NCBI RefSeq assembly: GCF_000143415.4
Contig: NW_003314341.1
Span: forward strand, 167,869 to 229,868
Source of the DNA: Selaginella moellendorffii
Taxonomy: Eukaryota; Streptophyta; Lycopodiopsida; Selaginellales; Selaginellaceae
DNA length: 62,000 bases
Direction: 5' to 3'
Shown: in pieces, positions 44,681 through 55,195 of the stretch
How positions within the stretch are numbered: the stretch's first letter is position 1
How the letters are laid out: every line of letters starts with the position of its first letter
The notes under the pieces: model-generated
Databases searched by the model: none
Seen by the model: only the letters and a program-made list of their open reading frames with translations
What the model was told of the DNA's origin: nothing
Position numbers and translations under genes: made by a program

Positions 44681-46000
44681 CTAGATCGAGTCGCCAATCT
44701 CCATACCACCGTCAAACCACCCATGCAGCACCTGCGAGTTGGACGGCACAAAGTCGGCTAGGCAGTGCGGCGCGGCCACCGAGTGCCACTCGACGCTCGT
44801 CGTGGTGGTGGTGGCGGCGCTGGTCATGTCGTGCGCACCCGTCGTGTGCGTGACCTTCCCAATCGCGACGTGGAGACTCCTGGCCACCACCAGGAGCTTG
44901 CCATTGAGCGTGTTCACCGAGAAGGGCTTGACCATGTTGGGCGGCATGGCCGATCCGCTCACGCACCTCCAACTGTCGGTCCCGGTGTCATAGACTTTGA
45001 GCTTGACACTGTCCTCGAGATCCGAGATGATGAACAAGTGTCCGTCCAGTACCACGCTCAGGCCCGTCCACCCTTCTCGCATGCCCAACCTCATGTTCTC
45101 CCAGCGGTCCGCCTTGGGATCGTAGATCTGTCCTCGCGGCGAATACAAAAACGGCCAACTCCACCCCTCGGTCACGTAAAGCTTGCCATCCAGCACCGCT
45201 GCATCGTACCTGGCCATGTTGGTCCCCATGCTCGCCACCGGCCTCCACAGATCCATCACCGGGTCATACACCTCGGCGGAGCTGAGGTAGCGGTCGGCGC
45301 TGTTGCCCCCGGCGGCGTAGATGCGGCCGTCGATCATGCCGCTGGCGAAGAAGGAGCGCGGCGTGGACATTTTCCCCGCCACCGTCCACCGGTTCTTGCG
45401 CATCTCGTACTTGAGCACCGAGTCCATCGGGCAGTCCATGTCGGTTTGCATGCCGCCGCACACAAACAGCACGCCCTGGTCCGCTATCGACGCGCAGCCG
45501 AATCCCGGCGGGCACACCCGGCCTTTGCACGGCATGGCCGGCAGGAGGTGCCACTTTTGCCGCAGCGGATCGAATGCCTGCCACTGGATCTTGCCGCTGC
45601 TCTTGTGGAAGGCCAGCACGCACAGCCACTGCTCCGTGAATCCCAGCCCCCGCCGCCCCTGGAAGTATTCCCTGCTCGACAGGGACACGAGCCACGACTT
45701 GGACACCAGCCTCGCCACGGCCTGGCTCGCCAGCGGGAGGCGGAAGAGGCAGTAGAAGGCGAGGTCGTGTGACAGACCCGGAATGAGAGCTTCGGTCGAC
45801 TCCTCCGGCGTCTGTTGGCGAGAGATTGACGTGCAGGAGGACGAGGGCGATGCGGCCACGTCGTGGACCGGAGCTGGAAGAGCAGCAGCGGCATAATGCA
45901 TGGCTGCGTGATATCGCTCCTCCTCCTCCTCCTCCTCCGCAAGGCTTTTCTTGCTTTGCCAGCCTTTTGTTGACAACACTCCCTTCCGCTGTTGTGCCAC
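44681..46000 (-). CDS. F-box/kelch-repeat protein (At1g30090-like)
   Basis: Such proteins are substrate-recognition subunits of SCF ubiquitin ligases: the F-box binds SKP1 and the kelch propeller binds the target. The 439-residue frame has a low-complexity N-terminus with a run of glutamates (residues 22-28), an F-box at about 71-115 (LIPGLSHDLAFYCLFRLP...), then kelch repeats from about 165 to 390. The repeats have the usual GG and spaced Tyr/Trp pattern, for example FVCGGM, YAAGGN and YVTEGW. WEN..GMREGWTG and the ending VPSNSQVLHGW closely recall Arabidopsis At1g30090. The target is unknown. The start at 46000 is the first in-frame ATG; a later Met (45904) would also keep all domains. Single exon. 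Confidence 0.9.
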   Translation of the reverse strand: MAQQRKGVLSTKGWQSKKSLAEEEEEEERYHAAMHYAAAALPAPVHDVAASPSSSCTSISRQQTPEESTEALIPGLSHDLAFYCLFRLPLASQAVARLVSKSWLVSLSSREYFQGRRGLGFTEQWLCVLAFHKSSGKIQWQAFDPLRQKWHLLPAMPCKGRVCPPGFGCASIADQGVLFVCGGMQTDMDCPMDSVLKYEMRKNRWTVAGKMSTPRSFFASGMIDGRIYAAGGNSADRYLSSAEVYDPVMDLWRPVASMGTNMARYDAAVLDGKLYVTEGWSWPFLYSPRGQIYDPKADRWENMRLGMREGWTGLSVVLDGHLFIISDLEDSVKLKVYDTGTDSWRCVSGSAMPPNMVKPFSVNTLNGKLLVVARSLHVAIGKVTHTTGAHDMTSAATTTTTSVEWHSVAAPHCLADFVPSNSQVLHGWFDGGMEIGDSI

Positions 46001-48730
46001 TGACTTTGGCTTGCGCGCGTAGGTAGGCGGGGCGAGTTTTTTAATCTGCAGCGCAGCAAGGGTAAGAAGAAAAAGAGAGAGTTGCGAGGATCAAAACCAC
46101 ATTTTTCCACCGCGGAGGCAAACACATGCACGCACCCAAGTGTCACTTTCGAGCAAGGCATTAGAGTATTTGTCACAAGAATGCCCCAGCCTGACTAGCC
46201 ACAAGAAGATGCCCATTTTTCAAACTTATTCAGAGGTACCTAAGCGCTGTTCATCACCTTTATGCTAGCCAGATAACAGACAATGTGTGTGTATGACACC
46301 ACCAGTGTGCGAAATGAAAACCCGCAGCGGCAAGCAGCAGCACAGTGCCCAGCCAGCCAACCAGCCAGCCAACACACTCGCACAAAAGGAAAAAAAGAAA
46401 AAAGAAAAGATGGAGGAGAGAATAATCTAGACCTCAGTGCAAATGCACAACACAACATTGTGTATCTATCCATCTCTCAACAAACACACACATAGAGCAA
46501 GCAAGGAGAACACGCAAGGAGAACTGGAAAGAAAAAAGAAAGCAAAGCGAAGGATAGAAGAGAGAGCCGAAAAGTGAAAAAAGAAAAGGAACCAAGGACC
46601 CGTTTGCGTAGTGCGCCTTGTACCGCGGCACTGCTCCAATCCAGATGGAGAAGGAGATCAGATCCCGATCTCCTCCTCTCCCTTAGACCAAGGTAGGAAC
46701 GGATAGAAGTGTCTTGGTTAAAGTGATAGAGATCACAAGTGGAGTGGAGGAGTGTGGTGACATCAACCATGAAGAAAAAGAAAAGAAAAGAATTAAGTGA
46801 GAGAGAGAGGAAGGGAGACAGACCTTGGAGGAGCCAAGAGAGAAGAGTTCCACTCACTCACTCTCACTCTCTCTCTCTCTCTCTCTCTCGTACAAACACA
46901 TCTCTCTCTCTCTCTCCCCCACCGGGAGGTCACGCGAATTTAATACCATCCACCCGCAGCGGCCGAGGAACAATTGGGGGAATTCCAGCAAAACGCCAAA
47001 AGCACTCCAATCGCTCAATCAAGTCAACTCCATGCAAAGGACTCGGAGAAGCAAGAACTAATGGAGTGATGAGTCAGATGTTCTATCTTGCCCACACGCG
47101 CACACAGCCAAACACACCAAGCAAAGATTGGCCCGGAGAGACACGAGAGTCGTACCTGGCGTCTGCCAATTCAAGCGCTTGGGCGATTGAGAGATTGTCC
47201 CAGCTCCAGCTCCAGCTCCAGCGAGAGAGCCGAATCAAATGGCCGAGACCTACTGTCTGTGCCTCCGAGGAAGGAAGCACCGATCTCTTCCTTCTCGTGC
47301 TCGCGCTATCGCTAGCTCAACTCAGCCTCCTCTCTCTCGTGCTAGATGGCGATGGCGATGGAGCAAACAAACAAATGCGATGCGATGCGATGCGATGCGA
47401 TGGAGGAAGAGCTTTCTTCTCGTCTTTCTCTTCTTTCTCTCTCTTTCTGCCGCTTTAGCTTAACCTAAGCGATGGTAAATAAAGTGTTCACCTACCGGGC
47501 GCTGACGTGGCCCGGTTGAAAATCATTGCCGAATCATTTGGCGCGGCCGTACAGCGCGAGCACAATTTTCGCGGGCGATTTGCTAATGCGGCCCGGATTA
47601 GGGCTTGTTTCTTGGCGCGGCCGGAGCGTGAAATTCTGGAACAAACGCGACAACGGAATTGACGTTCACATGATAGACGATGGAGATTGATCCTCGTCTC
47701 CCCCACCAAATGATTTGGCATGTTTGTAGCGTGGCCACGACGAGCCAATGGAATGCGCAGATGCAAAGCTACAAGGAGGAATACGAGTGAGTGAGTGAGT
47801 GAGTGGAGACGTCCACGAAAACATTGATGAATCAGTCATTGATTCCTGGCTAGAGCCGCGCGTATACCTTGTTTGTATGCCGTATAGGCCTTTAGCTACA
47901 CGAGTCGGCGTTTTCTTCTTCGTCTTTCTCCTGTTTGGATGGGCAAATGAAGTTAGAGAAGTTAGTGGGAGCGTGGACCAGCCACAGTGAAATCTCTCCT
48001 ACCGCCTTTTGCGATTGAATCAAGGGATGTGATATATGTGTGGGGCTGGGTTGGTTGGCTCCAAATTCAATTCAATTCAATTCAATCCAGCCGGGTGCTC
48101 TTCTCGCCCACGAAAGCTCGCCACCTTTTCCAAGTTCAAACCCCCATTTTCTTTTAATCTTAAGCAAAGCCGGGGAGGAACAAGGATCAGAGCTAATCCC
48201 AGCACGCCACACGAATCCATCGATTATCAATGGATGGCATTTGGTACTACCATCTCAATTTTCTTTCAGTTTCACATGGTCCACCAACCTAAGTGGGGCG
48301 TGGGCCATTCCAAGAACATTTTCAAATTATTTTCTTCATCACGCTCTAGGCTGCATCCGGAGGAGGCCGTACCAAAAGCACCGGCATTTACTGCGCACAT
48401 GGATTAAACGCTTTGTTTACGCAAAAGCCGAGTCCTAATCCCCAGGGGAAGGAATATGCGACTTGCGGCGCGGATATTCAGGTGCCTGACCGTTTTTTGG
48501 ACCCACCGACAAAATGAAGCCGTTGGATATTAAGATTGGCCAGCCTTGGATCCTTACCGCATCGGGGCCGTCCACGTGGCATCCCACAGCTTGGAGGAGC
48601 GTGTCTTCGCTGTGCGGGCAGAAGAAAGAGGCTTGTTCGCTCGCCCGCGAGTAAGCTTAGTGGCTCTGCGCTGATCCTCGTAGCGTTAAGTAATATAGCT
48701 AGCAGCGAGGGAGGAGGAGAGATTCGATCG
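46001..48730. other. Intergenic region with microsatellites
   Basis: About 2.7 kb without a convincing gene. It includes a CT/GA microsatellite (about 46856-46917), five ATGCG units (47375-47399), a GAGT run (about 47785-47803) and ATTCA repeats (about 48063-48086). A GC-rich block around 47495-47640 has repeated GCGGCC/GCGCGG words. The left part is purine/pyrimidine-skewed, as in plant 5' leaders, and may contain the leader of the F-box gene. The last ~250 bp must hold the promoter of the fasciclin-like gene. Short open frames here are unsupported. Confidence 0.5.
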
Positions 48731-50080
48731 ATGGCGTCGTCGCTGGTAATGCTGCTGCTCATCATCGGCATTGCGGCGCCGTGGTCGCCCACGGCGCTCG
48801 CGAAGACCGTGAACTCCACCCGGGTTCTCGCCAAGTTCGACCATCTCTCCACATTCAACAGGTATCTGTCCGAGACGGGCGTGATCAAGGAGGTGGACTC
48901 GCGCTCCTCCATCACGCTCTTCATCCCGCCCAACGCCGTGCTCGACCCGGTCATCGCCTCCGTGGGCGCCAACAATCTCCTCGTCATCGCCGACATCCTG
49001 CGCTACCACTGCGTGCTACAGTACCTGGAGATCAAGGAGATCCGCTCCATGACCAATGCCACCGGCATTGTGCTCGCCACGCTCTACCAGACCACCGGCA
49101 AGCCCACGGGTGAGTATGGCTTCGTCAATGTCTCCGTCTCGCACGGCGGGCTCATCCATCTGGGCGTCCCCGGCGCCGCCTCCAACGCCACCGTCGTCAA
49201 GAACGTCACGCAGCACCCGTACGACATGAGCTACATGGAGCTGGATCATCCGCTCATGCCCATGGATCTGGGCATCGACCAGGGCGCCGCCCCCAGCGTC
49301 AACAATCTCACCGCCGCGCTCAAGGCCAAGGGCAACTTCAACACCTTCCTGGGCCTCCTGGCCTCCACCGGCGTGGACAAGTCCCTCCGATCCATGTCCG
49401 CGGTCACGCTCCTCGCCCCCGACGATGACGCATTCAAGGCGCTCCCGCCCAATGCTCTGGCGGAGCTCTCGCAGGCCCAGAAGATCGCGCTGCTCCAGTT
49501 CCACGCCATCGCCACGTACTTCACCATGGGATCGCTCCGGTCGGTGGCCACGCCGCTGCCCACCGTCGCCTCCTCCAGGATCGGCGGCTTCGAGCTCAAC
49601 GTCTCCACCGCCGGCGGCAAAGGCGTCAGCTTCGTCACTGGTCTCAACCGGGCCGACGTCACGGACACCGAGCTCGACACTCCTCCAGTCGCGGTCTACG
49701 CCGTCAATCGCGTGCTGCTGCCTCCGGAGATCTTCGCGCTCGCTCCCGCGGGAGCCCCGGGACCTGCATTGTCCGTGGCTCCATCGCTAGCTCCCGAGCT
49801 CAGTCCAGCGCCCACTCCGGGACCGAGCTCCAGCCCGAGCCCGAGCCCCAGCCCGAGCCCGAGCCCCAGCCCCGAGAGCGCTCCCAGCCCGAGCCCGGTG
49901 ATGGTTCCAGCCGCGTCGCCACCCGCGCCGCCCTCCTCTGAGACGCCGTCTTCCTCCTCCTCGGCTCCCGAGGAAGCTGCCCCAGGAAGATCGCCAAGCG
50001 CTGCCCGAGCGAGCGTGTCGCTGGATGGAGGTGCTCTTGTTGCCGCTGGAATCTTGGTGTGGAGCTGGATGTGTTTGTGA
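48731..50080 (+). CDS. Fasciclin-like arabinogalactan protein
   Basis: It is a cell-surface glycoprotein of the plant cell wall and plasma membrane, implicated in adhesion and wall properties. The 449-residue frame starts with a signal peptide (residues 1-24, ending TALA), then two FAS1 domains, roughly 35-170 and 195-335. Their H1-like strands are ITLFIPPNAV and VTLLAPDDDAFKALPP, and their YH-type regions are ILRYHCVLQYL and LLQFHAIATYF. A Pro/Ser/Ala-rich stretch (about 340-425, with SPSPSPSP and AP/PA pairs) is the likely arabinogalactan attachment region, and a hydrophobic tail (about 430-449) fits GPI anchoring. Several N-glycosylation sequons (NST, NAT, NVT) are present. The frame stays open back to 48536, but the start at 48731 is chosen because it places the signal peptide at the N-terminus. 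Single exon. Confidence 0.92.
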   Translation: MASSLVMLLLIIGIAAPWSPTALAKTVNSTRVLAKFDHLSTFNRYLSETGVIKEVDSRSSITLFIPPNAVLDPVIASVGANNLLVIADILRYHCVLQYLEIKEIRSMTNATGIVLATLYQTTGKPTGEYGFVNVSVSHGGLIHLGVPGAASNATVVKNVTQHPYDMSYMELDHPLMPMDLGIDQGAAPSVNNLTAALKAKGNFNTFLGLLASTGVDKSLRSMSAVTLLAPDDDAFKALPPNALAELSQAQKIALLQFHAIATYFTMGSLRSVATPLPTVASSRIGGFELNVSTAGGKGVSFVTGLNRADVTDTELDTPPVAVYAVNRVLLPPEIFALAPAGAPGPALSVAPSLAPELSPAPTPGPSSSPSPSPSPSPSPSPESAPSPSPVMVPAASPPAPPSSETPSSSSSAPEEAAPGRSPSAARASVSLDGGALVAAGILVWSWMCL

Positions 50081-51055
50081 AAGTTGCCGTGCCGATTTGT
50101 TGTTTGCTATGTGGGTATGGATCGATCACGCTCTTTTTGTTTCCATTTCCTTTTAGAACTTTCGATTTCATGGTTGTGACTGATATGATGGACTAGGCTC
50201 GTGCTCTTGATGATGGTTTTTGCTTCCTCCCTTCTATACTTAATAATAACCAGGGATGTATGTTCACGTGACTTCAGTCTCTAGTTATAATCCAAGTAAA
50301 TTTCTTGATTTGTGTTGGTTGAATCTCAGCAAGAAGTACTCGACTGCCAGGATGAGCACAGAAACGTCCTCGTCTCGTCGCAGCACTGCCGGCGATCCGA
50401 AGAGATCACAAACAAGTAGACCTGACCTCCCTCTCCTCTCCTTTTCATCTTTTCTCCCTTCCCTCCACGCACCACTCTTTTATCGTCTTCGAACAGCCAT
50501 AACTCTGTTGCAACCGCAACAGCAACACCTGGAGGGGCTGGCTGGATGCTGTGCGATTGGGATGCGAGCAGCGAGCGGCAGCACAAGCTCTGTGGCCCGT
50601 GTAATCTTAGGCACAAGAAGTTGGTATGAAGGATTCAATGCTCCTCCTCCCTCCTCCACTCGGTTTAAAAACACCAGGCATATAAAAAACTATCAGGCTA
50701 GGCAAGCAGCAAGAAGCTTTAAACCAAAGCTTTAGTATTTCGCAGCCAGCTTCTGCAATACAGCCGATAGAGCATTTTCTACAGCCAGCCCTGAGAGATT
50801 GTGCTTGTATGGGGGCCCCAGGGCAACGCGACAAACAAAGATGCCTACGCAAAGAGAGAAGAAAAGAAAAAAAAAAAAAGGAAAAGGTGACGAGCACCAG
50901 CAGCCTTGCCTGGATCTCATTATACCTATGAATGTAGTGCAGGGACAGTTAACCGCAATCCAAATTCATCCACTCACATTTTTCTGCTGCAATCTCATTC
51001 TTTATTCTTCCGTGGCTGCTTCCATCCAGAGGGGCGATGAGAGCTTCAGCCTCCG
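50081..51055. other. Intergenic, between convergent FLA and CAP genes
   Basis: Nearly 1 kb containing the 3' untranslated regions of both genes. A purine run lies at about 50850-50887. No credible coding frame was seen. Confidence 0.5.
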
Positions 51056-53064
51056 TCAGCCTCCAGAGTGAGCCACTGGCGTCGTCACGAAGCGACCGTC
51101 TTCATACACATTGACAAATTGCTCTGGCAGGGCGTGCTCCACCTGACACGAAAAGATTGCAAACCGATTTAGCCTGTGCCAGCAAAAACACGCAGTCTTA
51201 CATAGTCGTCCTCGGCAGTAGAACCAGGTACGAGGACGTTGATCTCGCTGGATTTGGCGGTGGTAATAGACGCCTTTAGAGACTCTGTACTCAAGTAGAG
51301 CTGACATCCGTTCGTGTTGTCCACTGCGATAGTTGGTGCCATTCCCTGCAAAGCACTGGATGAGACCAAGGCTGGCTGGCAACAGCTTAAGTCCCACCTG
51401 GCATTGGACCTCGACGCTCGTACAGTTCACAACCTCGCAAGCGGCAACAACGTCCTGGAAAGACACTTCACATGCTCGGAATGAATCAAACAGGGCGCGT
51501 CATTTTCACCTTGAACACCAGGCCCGTCTTAGAGCACTTGTCAAATGTCACGTTATTGACTTTCCCTGCGCAATGGATTCCAGCACAAATATCTCTCTCG
51601 TAAAACTTTACCTCGAATCTGAATGACTGAGCCCTTGCAGCCAAATATGTACACGGACTGCCTTGGATTGCACTCGCTTATTATAATCTCCTTGTTGTTC
51701 GTCTGGTTCTCTACCACCCATCTGTCAGCACAAATATTGCGTTCGTTAGCACAAATATCACGGAAAGGACACTGCTCACTTTCGATCAAGTTGCAGTTCA
51801 AATACGGGAGTAGACGCCTTCGGCTGAGTGACAGCAACGTTTGACGTTTTCTCAGATGCCTGGACAAAGCCCGGCCTCTCAGCTCTGTTCTTCGTCTTCA
51901 TGTCATCGGTCACTTTCCTTAATCCTGAAAACCACAGGCACACCAGTCACGTGAGCTTCCAGACAAGACCAAAGGAGCCAAGCAAAGCTTACCTGACGTC
52001 ACTGATCCACCCTTGTTGATGTCCTTAAATACTGCGCTCATGGACGGTTTGGAGGCACCAGCCGCTGCAGGCACTGGAGCTGCTGCAGTGGGGAGAGGTG
52101 GAGGACCTGGAGGCGGTGGAGGACCCGGCGGCGAGGGCGCTTTTGGTACTTTCGGAGGGGCTGGACCTTCCAGATACTGCTTCACCTCAACGCCTTTGGG
52201 ATTCCAAGATGGCCCAGTCGCATGAAACTGCTTGACGTAATCTCTCAATCCGGGGAAGAAAAGCTCCTTTATGGCCTTAGCCCACTCGGCTTGGTCTGGA
52301 TTCTTCGCTCGGAATTCAATGAGAACCTGTCATGAATGCAAATGCGCAAAGTTACGGGGAGAAACTTCAACCAGGCCTTACATGCCTTATTGTTGTAGAA
52401 CTCCGCCGACTGCCAGCTTTCCTCCACTTGACTTATGGGCTTGGGCATGCCTAGATAGATAACAACACAGATAAGAAGTTCCGAAGAACAGTCGATTTCG
52501 AGAGTGACGAACTTTACCCGATTGTTTGGTGTAGACGACCCATGAGAGAGATTGCAAGCTTTCCGCTATAACTTTGACATTGTTGAAGGCATCCGTCCTC
52601 CTTCCTTCCGTTAGAGAATGCGCCTTCATCAACAGCAAAGCTAACGGATGCACTAGCTTTTGGAGCTCCTCCATGCTCGGTTCCTACCAAAGTACGTAAA
52701 GGTTTTAGCTCAGATCTAGATCTAAGTCAATGGAAAAAATTTCCCAACATACCTTGCATTGGGAGATCGCTCGCACGATTTTCCTCTCTTCTTCAAATGC
52801 CTCCTTGATCAGCTTGCTAGCTTCCAAGACCTGGCCTCCAATCTTCTCCGCAGCTGCCATCACCCTGCCAACGCTTGCCGATACAAGCTCCTCAAATGCA
52901 GCCACCGAGGGTGCTCCCGCCGATTCCAGCTCCAGATTTGCTGCATCGGGGAATCGCTCGGACTTGACACCGCCACCTCCAGCAGCAAGGCGGGATTCTA
53001 GCGCCTCCAAGCGCCCCACCGCAGCCTCCAGCCGGCTCACGGCAGCCTCCAGCGCCTGCGCCAT
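51056..53064 (-). CDS. CAP1: Adenylyl cyclase-associated protein (CAP), 10 exons
   Basis: CAP recycles actin monomers, exchanging nucleotide on G-actin and working with ADF/cofilin and profilin in the cytoplasm. Exons: 53064-52753, 52683-52518, 52450-52386, 52326-51993, 51924-51780, 51721-51612, 51565-51510, 51454-51398, 51345-51202, 51142-51056. They keep frame throughout and give 491 residues (Arabidopsis CAP1 is about 476). The N-terminus has repeated RLE motifs for oligomerisation. Next comes the helical CAP-N domain with HVEESWQ-type block (QVEESWQSAEFYNNK), a proline-rich linker (SPPGPPPPPGPPPLP), the WH2-like GLRKVTDDMKTKNR, and the beta-helix CARP domain (RKWVVENQ, ISECNPRQSVYIFGCK, ITTAKSSEINVLVPG, ending TTPVAHSG). 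Intron 3 has a GC donor. It shares a 78-bp intergenic region with the PPR gene. Confidence 0.93.
52384..52385 (-). other. GC donor of CAP intron 3
   Basis: Exon 3 ends AAT AAG and the intron begins GCATGTAAG. Only this GC-AG splice joins YNNK to VLIEFRAKN in frame as in other CAPs. Using the GT four bases on leads to a stop after a few codons. Confidence 0.7.
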
Positions 53065-53142
53065 TGGAAGAGAAGAAGAACCCTAAAAAGAGAGAAGTGC
53101 TCCTCCCCAGGGTTTATGTCGATATTGTAGGGCTAATGCGAG
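53065..53142. promoter_or_regulatory. 78-bp divergent promoter, CAP / PPR
   Basis: This short gap separates the start codons of CAP (minus) and the PPR gene (plus). It contains AACCCTAA (53079-53086), a telo-box-like motif known from promoters of plant housekeeping genes. Both leaders must be very short or overlap the partner's transcribed region. Confidence 0.55.
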
Positions 53143-54789
53143 ATGGCGATTGCAATGGCGCTGTCAAGAATGCCACCGCCGATGATCGGGCACGCGATCG
53201 GCAATGGACAAGCGGCATGGCCTGGCAAATGCTGTCAGCTGGAGGAAAGGCTGATGAATCTCGAGAGGCACCAGGTAAACAGAGTGGTGCCGGCAATCAG
53301 GCAATGGATCCGGGAAGGAAATAGTGTGACCAGCTGTGGCCTGGATCGTGTAGTGCGGAGGCTTCGCTCCAGGAAGCGCTATCTTCAAGCTCTCATGGTA
53401 AGCTTTACTTCGCTTGTTTTCGAGGAGAGAAATAAGGTTGTTTTCAAGGCACTGGACTGGGTTGCAAACGAGAAAGTGATCCCATTCGGCTACCACGAAA
53501 CTCTCCAGCGCCTCGACCTTTGCTCGCGTTGTCACCACGTAACGAGGACACTTCTACTCTTTCGGAGGCTTCCAAAGCAGTGGAGGAGTGAGGACGCCTA
53601 CTGCATTCTTCTCGAACTGTACTACAAGAGGGACATGCTGGAGGACGCGGAGAAGACAATGCAAGAGCTGAGAGGGATTGGGATCAAAAGCTTGCAACCT
53701 TACCATCTCATGCTCTCGTTTTACAAGCTCCGGGGCATGGAAATGAGGTTTGAGCGTATGGTGACGGAGATCAAGGGCTCCGGGTTGGCACTCGATCGCT
53801 CTTTCTATACGATTCTGCTGGCTGCTCGTGACAGCTTTGGAGGTGACATGGTTGCTGTGGAAGACGTTCTAGCCGAGATGGAAGGCAGAGGGTTGAAACT
53901 CGATGCAGTGGGGTGCTTGGCGGTGGCTGGGATTTATCTCAGGAGTGGACTGCGCCACAAGTCGGAACGGGTCTTACAGAGGTTGGAAAAGTCACTGAAG
54001 TCAGGTGAGTTCAAGGACTCGAATTCTATACGAAGGAGGATGCTGGCCATGTTTGGGAAACTAGGAGACAGGGATGCAGTTGACAGGATTTGGCATTCAA
54101 TAGAGCGCTCTGCAAGTACTACCGTGGAGGATTTCATCTTTGGCATTGAAGCGTTTGGTAGAGTGGGAAAGATGGACGAAGCCGAGGATATGTATATGCG
54201 AGTAGGATGCAACAGCTGCAATCCGAGGCTACACAATGCCTTTCTCGCTGTCCTCGTGGAGCAGGGTGATGTGATTCGAGCCGTTGCTTTAGTGGAACGT
54301 ATGAAGGGTGTCAGATGTCTTCTGAGCACGGTCACTTATCATCTTCTCATCAAGGTCTACCTGAAGGCTGGCGATGTGAGCCGAGCTACGCTCGCATTCG
54401 AGAGCCTAAGATCGGCTTTCGGGAAACTGGAGTGGCCGCGTCCTTCTTCAGAAACACTAGCGGTAATGCTGGAGTTTTTCGTTGGAATAGGAGACGTGCA
54501 GGCCAGTGAACGTCTTGTCAAGAAGTGGATGGAAGATGGCTTTCCCTTGAGTGCCGCGGTTTTCCACTCCCTTTTCAGGGTATATGCGAAAGGCGGAGCT
54601 GGTGTTGACAACTTTCCTGGACGAATGCTCAGTGCTGGAGTTGAGCCAACTCGTGAGACGGAGCAGCTTTTGAGGCAAATCTCGACGTTTTTGCGCGAGA
54701 ACAGCAAAAAAGATTTTCCTTTATCCGATCGCCGAGGTGAAACAAGTTCATGCAGATGGCTACGTACTAGGCACTTACTGGTAAGCTGA
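53143..54789 (+). CDS. P-class pentatricopeptide repeat protein, probably organellar
   Basis: PPR proteins bind organelle RNA sequence-specifically and act in its splicing, stability or translation. Exons 53143-53397 and 53449-54789 give 531 residues. The 51-nt intron (GTAAGC...TTCAAG) is in frame and could be read through, but its removal joins RKRYLQAL(M) to ALDWVANEKVIPF, which matches relatives of the At1g02150/At1g02370 group (KRYKHALEVxEWM). About ten degenerate 35-residue helical repeats follow, for example EDAYCILLELYYKRDMLEDAEKTMQEL and VTYHLLIKVYLKAGDVSRATLAFESL. No DYW or E motif. The N-terminus is not a clear transit peptide and an upstream start cannot be excluded. A GTAAGC at 54780 may be a splice donor close to the stop. 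The exact RNA target is unknown. Confidence 0.85.
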   Translation: MAIAMALSRMPPPMIGHAIGNGQAAWPGKCCQLEERLMNLERHQVNRVVPAIRQWIREGNSVTSCGLDRVVRRLRSRKRYLQALMVSFTSLVFEERNKVVFKALDWVANEKVIPFGYHETLQRLDLCSRCHHVTRTLLLFRRLPKQWRSEDAYCILLELYYKRDMLEDAEKTMQELRGIGIKSLQPYHLMLSFYKLRGMEMRFERMVTEIKGSGLALDRSFYTILLAARDSFGGDMVAVEDVLAEMEGRGLKLDAVGCLAVAGIYLRSGLRHKSERVLQRLEKSLKSGEFKDSNSIRRRMLAMFGKLGDRDAVDRIWHSIERSASTTVEDFIFGIEAFGRVGKMDEAEDMYMRVGCNSCNPRLHNAFLAVLVEQGDVIRAVALVERMKGVRCLLSTVTYHLLIKVYLKAGDVSRATLAFESLRSAFGKLEWPRPSSETLAVMLEFFVGIGDVQASERLVKKWMEDGFPLSAAVFHSLFRVYAKGGAGVDNFPGRMLSAGVEPTRETEQLLRQISTFLRENSKKDFPLSDRRGETSSCRWLRTRHLLVS

Positions 54790-55153
54790 CGTCCACCCCT
54801 TTCTGCATTTCTTCGATCCACTCTCCAGTGGTCTGAAATCGCATGTGGACTGCGATTATTTGCAGGTCTGATTTGAAGCTGCAGTGTGTGCTGCTGCAGA
54901 CGAAAGTGAGACGAGGAGAAGGATGGCTTACTTTCTCGGTGGTGGAAAGCCTCCTGATCTCGATCGGTTTGAGAATGTGATCTACTTCTTCCAAGTCGCT
55001 CCCGCCCTCAAGACCGTCCATGAGCTCCCAGGTATTGATTATCTCCGCGCTTGCATTTTCCATCTTTTCCTGCGCATCTCGGTACTGACTTTCTGCTTTT
55101 TCAGCTGGCAGAGAGCTCTGAGGTGCCGCCTGTTTGGATAGTATGCATCCCAT
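54767..55153 (-). CDS. Small MGC-starting protein with glutaredoxin-family-like motif, no glutaredoxin domain
   Basis: The frame from the ATG at 55153 gives 128 residues. It starts MGCILSK, a good N-myristoylation signal with a palmitoylatable Cys, so plasma-membrane association is plausible. The middle reads SAEIINTWELMDGLEGGSD. Plant MGC-starting glutaredoxin-like proteins carry a very similar INSWELMxGL segment before their glutaredoxin domain, but here no such domain follows. Instead there is an acidic stretch (SDLEEVDHIL) and an uncharacterised tail. A further in-frame Met lies upstream at 55195. It overlaps the 3' end of the PPR gene by 23 bp, tail to tail. An alternative is a short plus-strand frame here (54884 on), which is less coherent. 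It could be a truncated gene or have an unseen intron. Confidence 0.5.
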   Translation of the reverse strand: MGCILSKQAAPQSSLPAEKAESQYRDAQEKMENASAEIINTWELMDGLEGGSDLEEVDHILKPIEIRRLSTTEKVSHPSPRLTFVCSSTHCSFKSDLQIIAVHMRFQTTGEWIEEMQKGVDVSLPVSA

Positions 55154-55195
55154 TGCAAGATCAGTGGGCGAGTCCTTGTGCTGCCTGGCCTGCAA

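Noticed and set aside
44765-45772. 335-codon open frame on the plus strand
   Set aside because: It is antisense to the F-box/kelch gene. The GC-rich codon bias leaves the opposite strand open, and the product is His/Arg-rich without a domain.
48536-48730. N-terminal extension of the fasciclin-like protein
   Set aside because: It is in frame, but it would bury the clear signal peptide that begins at 48731.
50256-50735. 159-codon open frame between FLA and CAP
   Set aside because: No domain, no coherent composition, and it lies in the shared 3' region of two convergent genes.
53398-53448. Uninterrupted reading of the PPR gene
   Set aside because: The 51 bp are in frame, but they have GT...AG ends, typical local intron size and would insert 17 residues absent from relatives at a conserved join. 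Kept as an intron with moderate confidence.
54884-55141. Plus-strand gene MCAAADESETRRR...
   Set aside because: It is short and without a recognised motif. Splicing at 55030 gives an early stop, and the minus-strand MGC frame is more coherent.
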